From contig JAZDFH010000034.1 in NCBI GenBank assembly GCA_043808035.1, positions 1 through 11,242 on the forward strand: a stretch of 11,242 nucleotides of DNA, given 5' to 3'. Shown here piece by piece: positions 6,649 to 11,242 of the stretch (position 1 is the first letter of the stretch; each line of letters opens with the position of its first letter). The notes under the pieces are model-generated. The model was not told where the DNA came from and ran no database searches. It saw only the letters and a list, made by a program, of their open reading frames with translations. The position numbers were made by a program, and so were the translations under genes. The stretch comes from JAZDFH01 sp043808035 (lineage in GTDB: Bacteria > Patescibacteriota > Minisyncoccia > UBA6257 > Colwellbacteraceae).

Positions 6649-8028
6649 CATGAAAAGCTAACACATCTTATTCAAACTCAAAAAGACTTCTTTAATGAAG
6701 GGATTACTAAAAATATTGATTTTCGAATCAACATCTTGCGAACATTAAAAAAAATCATTGAAAATAATGAAGACCGTATTATTGCTGCCATACAAAAAGA
6801 TCTTGGCAGAAACGAGGTAGAGACATACCTCTCCGAAATAGCTCCCGTTATCAGCGAAATTAAATATACATTAAAGCATCTAAAAAAATGGGCTCGACCT
6901 AAAAAAGTTCCATCTCCATTTATTTTACTTCCTGCAAAAAGCTATCACTACGCAGAATCATATGGTACTGTATTGATTATCAGCCCATGGAATTATCCGT
7001 TTCAACTTGTTTTTTCTCCACTTATCGGTGCCATCGCTGCAGGAAATTGTGCGGTTATTAAACCATCTGAACTGTCCCCCTATACATCACAGGTTATTAC
7101 TGATTTGATTACTACCAACTTTGAACCATCATATATCGCCGCAGTAGAAGGAGGTGTTGAAGAAACTACTGAACTACTTGCACAAAAGTTTGATTATATA
7201 TTCTTTACAGGAGGAACGAATGTTGGACGCATCATTATGGAAGCAGCGGCGAAACACCTCACTCCCCTCACCTTGGAACTAGGAGGTAAAAGTCCCTGTA
7301 TAGTCCATGAAGATGCGGATATAAAAACAAGCGCCCGACGTATCACCTGGGGGAAATATTTTAACGCTGGGCAAACGTGTACCGCACCTGATTATTTGTT
7401 GGTGCATAAAAAAATCAAGAAAGAATTACTTGAGCAAATTAAGAAGACAATAGAAACATTTTATGGCACAAATCCTCAAACGAGTAATGACTACGGACGC
7501 ATTATAAATGAGAGGCATTTTGATCGTCTATCATCACTTTTAGATGAAGGGAAATGTATCATCGGAGGCAAAACTGATCGAGAAAAAAAATATATTTCAC
7601 CAACCGTCATTGATAGTGTCTCATGGAACGATAAAATTATGGCGGATGAAATTTTTGGACCTATCTTCCCTGTTATTGAATATGAAGACCTTGATGAGGT
7701 AATACGAACACTCAAGAACCATCCAAAACCATTAGCACTATATTTTTTCTCAAAAGACAATGCACAACAAAAAAAAATTGTGAGAGAATTGTCTGCGGGA
7801 GGAATCAGTATCAATGATACAATGGCTCATATTCAAAACATAGCTTTGAAATTTGGAGGTGTAGGACAGAGCGGCATGGGAGCATATCACGGCAGATCAA
7901 GTTTCGACACATTTACGCACTATAAAGCGGTATGTAAAAGATATTGTATCGCTGAACCAAAGGCAAAGTATCCGCCTTACACTATGCCGATTCGGTATGT
8001 AAAAAAAATCATGAAATGGATACAATAA
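6649..8028 (+). CDS. Aldehyde dehydrogenase, class 3 (ALDH3) type
   Basis: NAD(P)+-dependent oxidation of aldehydes, probably fatty or aromatic, to carboxylates. From the chosen start the protein has 459 residues. Motifs in order: ISPWNYPFQ (cofactor site), KPSELSPYTS, FTGGTNVGR, LELGGKSP with general-base Glu about residue 210, NAGQTCTAPDY with nucleophile Cys about 244 (codon 7378-7380), and EIFGPIFPV. The C-terminal FGGVGQSGMGAYHG is very close to mammalian ALDH3A1, whose Glu209/Cys243 numbering fits this start within one residue. An ATG at 6601 would add 16 residues without family support. All catalytic residues are present, so it should be active. It is the first gene of a plus-strand run; its last codons overlap the longest start of the next gene. 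It ends in TAA. Confidence 0.93.
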   Translation, partial: HEKLTHLIQTQKDFFNEGITKNIDFRINILRTLKKIIENNEDRIIAAIQKDLGRNEVETYLSEIAPVISEIKYTLKHLKKWARPKKVPSPFILLPAKSYHYAESYGTVLIISPWNYPFQLVFSPLIGAIAAGNCAVIKPSELSPYTSQVITDLITTNFEPSYIAAVEGGVEETTELLAQKFDYIFFTGGTNVGRIIMEAAAKHLTPLTLELGGKSPCIVHEDADIKTSARRITWGKYFNAGQTCTAPDYLLVHKKIKKELLEQIKKTIETFYGTNPQTSNDYGRIINERHFDRLSSLLDEGKCIIGGKTDREKKYISPTVIDSVSWNDKIMADEIFGPIFPVIEYEDLDEVIRTLKNHPKPLALYFFSKDNAQQKKIVRELSAGGISINDTMAHIQNIALKFGGVGQSGMGAYHGRSSFDTFTHYKAVCKRYCIAEPKAKYPPYTMPIRYVKKIMKWIQ

Positions 8029-8486
8029 AAGCATCATCTATGAAACCATCCGAGACATTCAAAAAACTGATACAACAAAAAGGGAAGATATCATGTGCCG
8101 AGATGGAAGAATTCTTTGCGCAACTAGATCCTGTATCGATAGACGATATAATCGGGCAATGGAAAGGTAAATACTTCCCAACCGGCGGTAAAATGGAATT
8201 CTTTTTGAAAGATTTTGTCATCTTGAAGTGGCATGGAAAACAATTTATTAGTCAAAATAGAGTAAAATCATTGGTATATTCTTTATTAGGATTAAAATTT
8301 AACATTCTCCTTGGCACCGCATCGCTCCGAATGGTTGAATATAAAAAGAAATTGTCAGTTGGCATGATTTATAATTACTTCCCTATGATTGATTACTTTA
8401 GAAAAATCGATGATACAACCGTTATGGGTATTATGGAGGTTAAAGGGAAGGTGAGTATATATTTTTATTTAAAAAGAGATGCTTAA
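8016..8486 (+). CDS. GXWXG / DUF4334 domain protein
   Basis: A 156-residue protein matching the GXWXG plus DUF4334 architecture. An N-terminal helix precedes IIGQWKGKYFPTG with the diagnostic G47-x-W49-x-G51. The DUF4334 half follows, with SLRMVEYKKKLSVGMIYN (103-120), PMIDYFRKIDD and VMGIMEVKG. Its biochemical function is not known; the fold is probably a small beta-rich cytoplasmic domain. There is no signal peptide or membrane helix. The longest start (8016) overlaps the aldehyde dehydrogenase stop by 13 bases; Met9 at 8040 would avoid the overlap and is equally possible. It is followed after 9 bases by a membrane protein and then a DUF6544 protein, suggesting co-transcription. Confidence 0.85.
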   Translation: MDTIKASSMKPSETFKKLIQQKGKISCAEMEEFFAQLDPVSIDDIIGQWKGKYFPTGGKMEFFLKDFVILKWHGKQFISQNRVKSLVYSLLGLKFNILLGTASLRMVEYKKKLSVGMIYNYFPMIDYFRKIDDTTVMGIMEVKGKVSIYFYLKRDA

Positions 8487-8495
8487 AAATTTGAC

Positions 8496-8936
8496 ATGAA
8501 AAATTTCAATTTTTGGCAAAAATGGTTGCTTATTGTTGGCGTTGTGATGGCTATCTTTGGCATATATATGTCGCTCTCAAGTGGAACATATCTTTTTAGA
8601 ATTTTTGATAATAACATTATTCCCGTCTTTTGGAATACTGCAAAAATCACACAAAATGCTCTCAAATTTCAAAAATGGGTATACGGCGCATGGGGAGCAA
8701 CCGTGGCAGGATGGAGTATTTTTTTAATATTTATTACACATTACCCGTTTAAACAAAAACAAAAATGGGCATGGAAATGTCTACTATCAGGATTGCTCGT
8801 GTGGTACTTTCTGGACACTGCTTTTTCTTGGTATTTTAAGGTATATATAAATGTAGCGCTCAACAGTACTATATTACTGTTGGTGGTAGTGCCATTATTT
8901 TTTACTCGAAAAGAATTTCAGAACGGCACGCAATAG
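8496..8936 (+). CDS. Four-helix membrane protein of unknown function
   Basis: A 146-residue protein with four predicted membrane segments near residues 10-31, 66-85, 94-112 and 119-137, joined by short charged loops (KQKQK between the second and third). Aromatic residues are frequent (about ten Trp), but I see no catalytic motif and do not recognise a family. It sits 9 bases after the DUF4334 gene and 3 bases before the DUF6544 gene, so it is probably translated from the same message and may anchor or partner its neighbours. No Shine-Dalgarno precedes the ATG; the stop is TAG. Confidence 0.78.
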   Translation: MKNFNFWQKWLLIVGVVMAIFGIYMSLSSGTYLFRIFDNNIIPVFWNTAKITQNALKFQKWVYGAWGATVAGWSIFLIFITHYPFKQKQKWAWKCLLSGLLVWYFLDTAFSWYFKVYINVALNSTILLLVVVPLFFTRKEFQNGTQ

Positions 8937-8939
8937 AAT

Positions 8940-9650
8940 ATGAAATTTATTTCGGATGACGAGGTAGAAAATTTACATTTGCCCGATCCGGTAAAAAGAT
9001 ACCTGACATACACTCACGTTATCGGCAAAGAAAAAATTCAAACAGCTCGTTTAAAACAACGGGGATTTTTTCGGCCAACGGAGGATAAAAAATGGATGCC
9101 ATTCAAAGCCGAAGAGAAATATGATATAGACGATCTTTCCTTTTCTTGGTATGCAAAACTTAAAATGGCACCTCTTTTACGCGTACATGTTATAGACGAA
9201 TTTATTCACGGTAAAGGGAGGGTCCTTGTAAAGGCATTCAACGTGATAAAAATTGCCGACGAAGATGGACAAAAGATTGATCAAGGTGAACTACTGAGAT
9301 TTTTAAGCGAAATTGTATGGTTCCCGACATTTTTTGTTGATAAACGATTGGAATGGACTCCAATCGATGGATATTCCGCACAGGTAAGACTACGACATAA
9401 AAATATAATTGCTGCGGGAACGTTTTTCTTTAATGACGAAGGAGAGATAACGAAGTTTTGCGCAGAAAGATATATGACTCTCTATAAAAAGAAGCATGTT
9501 TTGAAAAACTGGTCCGTCACCATGGAAGAATATAAAGAAATAAATGGAGTCCTCATCCCGACAAAAGGATCTGTCTCGTGGGACGTAAAAACCGGGACAT
9601 TTTGTTATACTACTGTCGAGGTTGATACATGCGAATATAATAAAACATAA
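8940..9650 (+). CDS. DUF6544 family protein
   Basis: A 236-residue protein resembling the DUF6544 family. Supporting segments are LPDPVKRYL (14-22), LKQRGFFR (38-45), WMPFKAEEKY (52-61), KMAPLLRV (75-82), GKGRVLVK (91-98) and the strong block IDQGELLRFLSEIVWFPT (113-130). The remainder looks beta-rich (ILVPTKGSVSWD-like strands near the end). No signal peptide or catalytic motif is visible and the family function is unknown. It begins 3 bases after the membrane protein gene and ends in TAA 71 bases before the DUF2461 gene. A role with the DUF4334 protein, also probably beta-rich, is inferred only from adjacency. Confidence 0.82.
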   Translation: MKFISDDEVENLHLPDPVKRYLTYTHVIGKEKIQTARLKQRGFFRPTEDKKWMPFKAEEKYDIDDLSFSWYAKLKMAPLLRVHVIDEFIHGKGRVLVKAFNVIKIADEDGQKIDQGELLRFLSEIVWFPTFFVDKRLEWTPIDGYSAQVRLRHKNIIAAGTFFFNDEGEITKFCAERYMTLYKKKHVLKNWSVTMEEYKEINGVLIPTKGSVSWDVKTGTFCYTTVEVDTCEYNKT

Positions 9651-9721
9651 AATACATCGACTTGTTGTCTTCTTGAATGGGAGACTATGGACCAAAATAT
9701 TTTAAATAATCGTCAACTTGT

Positions 9722-10423
9722 ATGGACAATACAGACAGCATACAAACAACAAAAAAGGAAGAATCGTTTAACGGTTTCCCAAAAAAAACTTTTCAGTTTC
9801 TTATAGAACTGAAAAACAATAACAACAAAGTGTGGTTTGCGACGCATAGAAACGAGTATGAGGAATATTTACTTAAACCGTTGGTAAATTTGGTCATGGA
9901 CATAAGCAACGAGATGATGATTATTGATGCCAACTTAATACATGACAAAAGGGCTGTCTCAAGAATCTACGCAGATACACGGTTTTCAAAAAATAAATCT
10001 CCGTACAAAACAACAATGTGGGTTACTTTCAAGCGACCACGCCACGATTGGCAAGACTCGCCTGCTTTTTTCTTTGAATTATCTGCAGATTCATACCGCT
10101 ATGGCATGGGATTTTACGGAGCATCTCCTGCGACAATGAGAAAATATCGCGAGACCATTGAAGAGAATCCACAGGCTTTCGCCACAATAATATCATTTTT
10201 ATCTAAACAAAATAATTTTGTGATAGAAGGTGAGAAATATAAACGCCATATTTCCAATAATCTACCCGAAAATTTTCAAGAATGGTACCAAAGAAGAAAT
10301 ATTTATTTAGTTTGTAATAAAAAGAATGACATGGTTTTAGAATCATCAGAACTATCAACAAAATTAATCTGCGGATTTCGGGCATTGAAGAATATTTATT
10401 ATTACTTTTTAAGTTTAAAATAA
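9722..10423 (+). CDS. DUF2461 family protein
   Basis: A 233-residue protein belonging to the DUF2461 (TIGR02453) family. The N-terminal block FNGFPKKTFQFLIELKNN (16-33) with VWFATHRNEYEEY (37-49), the signature SRIYADTRFSKNKSPYKT (80-97) and YRYGMGFYGASP (125-136) all match the family pattern. The length is normal for the family and the frame is intact. Function is unknown; it appears soluble and cytoplasmic. It lies 71 bases after DUF6544 and 3 bases before the HEAT-repeat gene. An out-of-frame ATG at 9687 has the only GGGAG-like sequence in the region, but its short frame has no support. Confidence 0.88.
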   Translation: MDNTDSIQTTKKEESFNGFPKKTFQFLIELKNNNNKVWFATHRNEYEEYLLKPLVNLVMDISNEMMIIDANLIHDKRAVSRIYADTRFSKNKSPYKTTMWVTFKRPRHDWQDSPAFFFELSADSYRYGMGFYGASPATMRKYRETIEENPQAFATIISFLSKQNNFVIEGEKYKRHISNNLPENFQEWYQRRNIYLVCNKKNDMVLESSELSTKLICGFRALKNIYYYFLSLK

Positions 10424-10426
10424 TAT

Positions 10427-11149
10427 ATGAAAACTAAGGTTCAGACAGCGAAAAGAAAAAGGGGGTTTACAACAGAAACTGAAAATAATCTTTTTATAAA
10501 AAAATCAGATCTGGAACTTATACATCTCTTAAAATCAAATAACCCAAAAGAAAGAACTTCAGCCGCAACATTATTGGGCCGCAGAAAATCCAAAAGGGCG
10601 ATTTCTGCCTTATGCGAGCAGCTTAAAGATGAGCGAGCCCTATATTCTAAAATCGCCATCTCTGAAGCCCTTGGTGAGATTGGACTCCCCTCAATAAATA
10701 ATTTAATAAAATATCTGGGCAAAATCGGGACTAATCAACATAAGACTTTGCCGAAAAATATTTTTTGTAAATGGAGTTATCCTCTACCGAGAGATATTAT
10801 TGCGAGAACTATTTGTAAAGTCGGCGATAGTGCCTTGGCAGACTTGAATAGAGTCTTATCCAAAGGGGATAGAAAACAGATTTATGAAGCAATAGATGCT
10901 ATTGGTTTTATATCGTTTTATTCTGGAAACAAAATTTTGTTTGAAAGTTTAATCGAATTACTGTCAAAATATAAGGATGATGAAATTATCGAATGGAAAA
11001 TAATAAGAGCGTTGAGCGCTTTTCCAAATAAAAAGTCTGAAAATTTCCTATTAAATCTTTTTAAAACAAGTCAAAAACCGGCTTTAAAATGGGAAACTAT
11101 TAGAAGTCTTGGATTAATTAGGACTTACGCACATCCCACCACGCAATAA
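10427..11149 (+). pseudogene. HEAT-repeat protein, 3' end cut off by an insertion sequence
   Basis: The frame encodes 240 residues. It contains HEAT/armadillo-like helical pairs: ELIHLLKSNNPKERTSAATLLGRRKSKRA is the clearest repeat start (about 29-57), followed by ALCEQLKDER, IAISEALGEIG and further pairs to about residue 231. Such proteins act as binding scaffolds; some bacterial members bind phycobilin lyase partners, DNA or other proteins, and the partner here is unknown. Ile231 is the last native residue: from 11120 the DNA is the IS terminal repeat, so the last nine residues and the TAA at 11147-11149 come from the element. The last repeat is broken in the middle of its helix. It starts 3 bases after DUF2461. 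Whether the shortened product works cannot be told. Confidence 0.72.
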
Positions 11150-11242
11150 ATATGAGATAATGTATATATTACCAACGAAAATATTTCACATCTCATGCAG
11201 CGCACAAAATGTTCTTTAGAGCTCTACACAAAATTTTTGATT
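11120..11242 (+). mobile_element. Left end of an insertion sequence (runs off the window)
   Basis: The terminal repeat (taggacttacgcac, 11119-11132) is the exact reverse complement of 124-137. It is followed by about 60 AT-rich bases and the start of a transposase frame at 11195. The element enters the HEAT-repeat gene. Its far end is outside the window. Whether the leading T of the repeat belongs to the element or the target is not resolved. Confidence 0.7.
11195..11242 (+). CDS. Transposase, N-terminal fragment (partial at window end)
   Basis: Sixteen codons from ATG to the window end read MQRTKCSLELYTKFLI. A start of the kind LELYTKFLI is, from memory, typical of IS4/IS701-like DDE transposases in cyanobacteria and candidate phyla. 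The position, about 75 bases inside a terminal inverted repeat and in the same direction as the C-terminal transposase frame at 3-131, is the main support. The frame is far too short for firm classification. Confidence 0.5.
   Translation, partial: MQRTKCSLELYTKFLI

Noticed and set aside
6461..6664. N-terminal extension of peptide deformylase from ATG 6664
   Set aside because: The extra 68 residues match no deformylase feature, are hydrophobic and irregular, and would overlap the divergent aldehyde dehydrogenase start.
9687..9806. Small ORF of about 39 codons starting at ATG 9687 after a GGGAG-like site
   Set aside because: It overlaps the N-terminus of the DUF2461 gene out of frame, has no recognisable features and stops early.
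1..11242. tRNA, rRNA, riboswitch or CRISPR array
   Set aside because: No cloverleaf-like block, rRNA-like stretch or regularly spaced repeat was seen on either strand, and the intergenic gaps are all short.

Overview
The window is AT-rich, gene-dense bacterial DNA with short intergenic gaps. It reads like a fragment of a Patescibacteria (CPR) genome: small proteins, divergent versions of housekeeping enzymes, no clear Shine-Dalgarno sequence in front of any gene, and a membrane CPxC protein of a type I recall from Parcubacteria-like genomes. The placement is inference from gene content, not a phylogenetic result. Both ends lie inside insertion-sequence DNA: the transposase C-terminus and right terminal repeat at 1-137, and the left terminal repeat and transposase N-terminus at about 11120-11242. 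The two ends share a 14-base inverted repeat and face the same way, so they may be two direct copies of one element.

Layout from left to right. (1) An IS right end abuts a minus-strand P-type ATPase of MgtA-like character (138-2669). (2) A minus-strand three-gene operon (4346 down to 2778) encodes a membrane-anchored thioredoxin-fold CPHC protein, a multi-pass CPIC membrane protein and a soluble helical protein ending in Cys-Cys; a strong hairpin terminator (2717-2751) closes it. (3) Divergently, a full-length pyruvate kinase (4472-5902) is interrupted by one in-frame TGA, exactly where the family has an invariant glycine. (4) Convergent to it is peptide deformylase (5945-6460, minus), with its own terminator at 5913-5938. 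(5) Divergent from def is a plus-strand run: class 3 aldehyde dehydrogenase, a GXWXG/DUF4334 protein, a four-helix membrane protein, a DUF6544 protein, a DUF2461 protein and a HEAT-repeat protein cut off by the right-hand IS.

The points most worth checking are these. The TGA sits at a conserved pyruvate kinase glycine, and no gene in the window appears to end in TGA, which raises glycine recoding, readthrough or a fresh nonsense mutation. The same enzyme has an unusual hybrid of residues around the potassium site. The CPHC/CPIC/Cys-Cys operon looks like an uncharacterised thiol-redox module. Finally, -10 elements lie on or just before annotated ATGs, suggesting leaderless or very short-leader transcripts. 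No tRNA, rRNA or CRISPR array was seen, and no gene-free stretch exceeds 300 bases.
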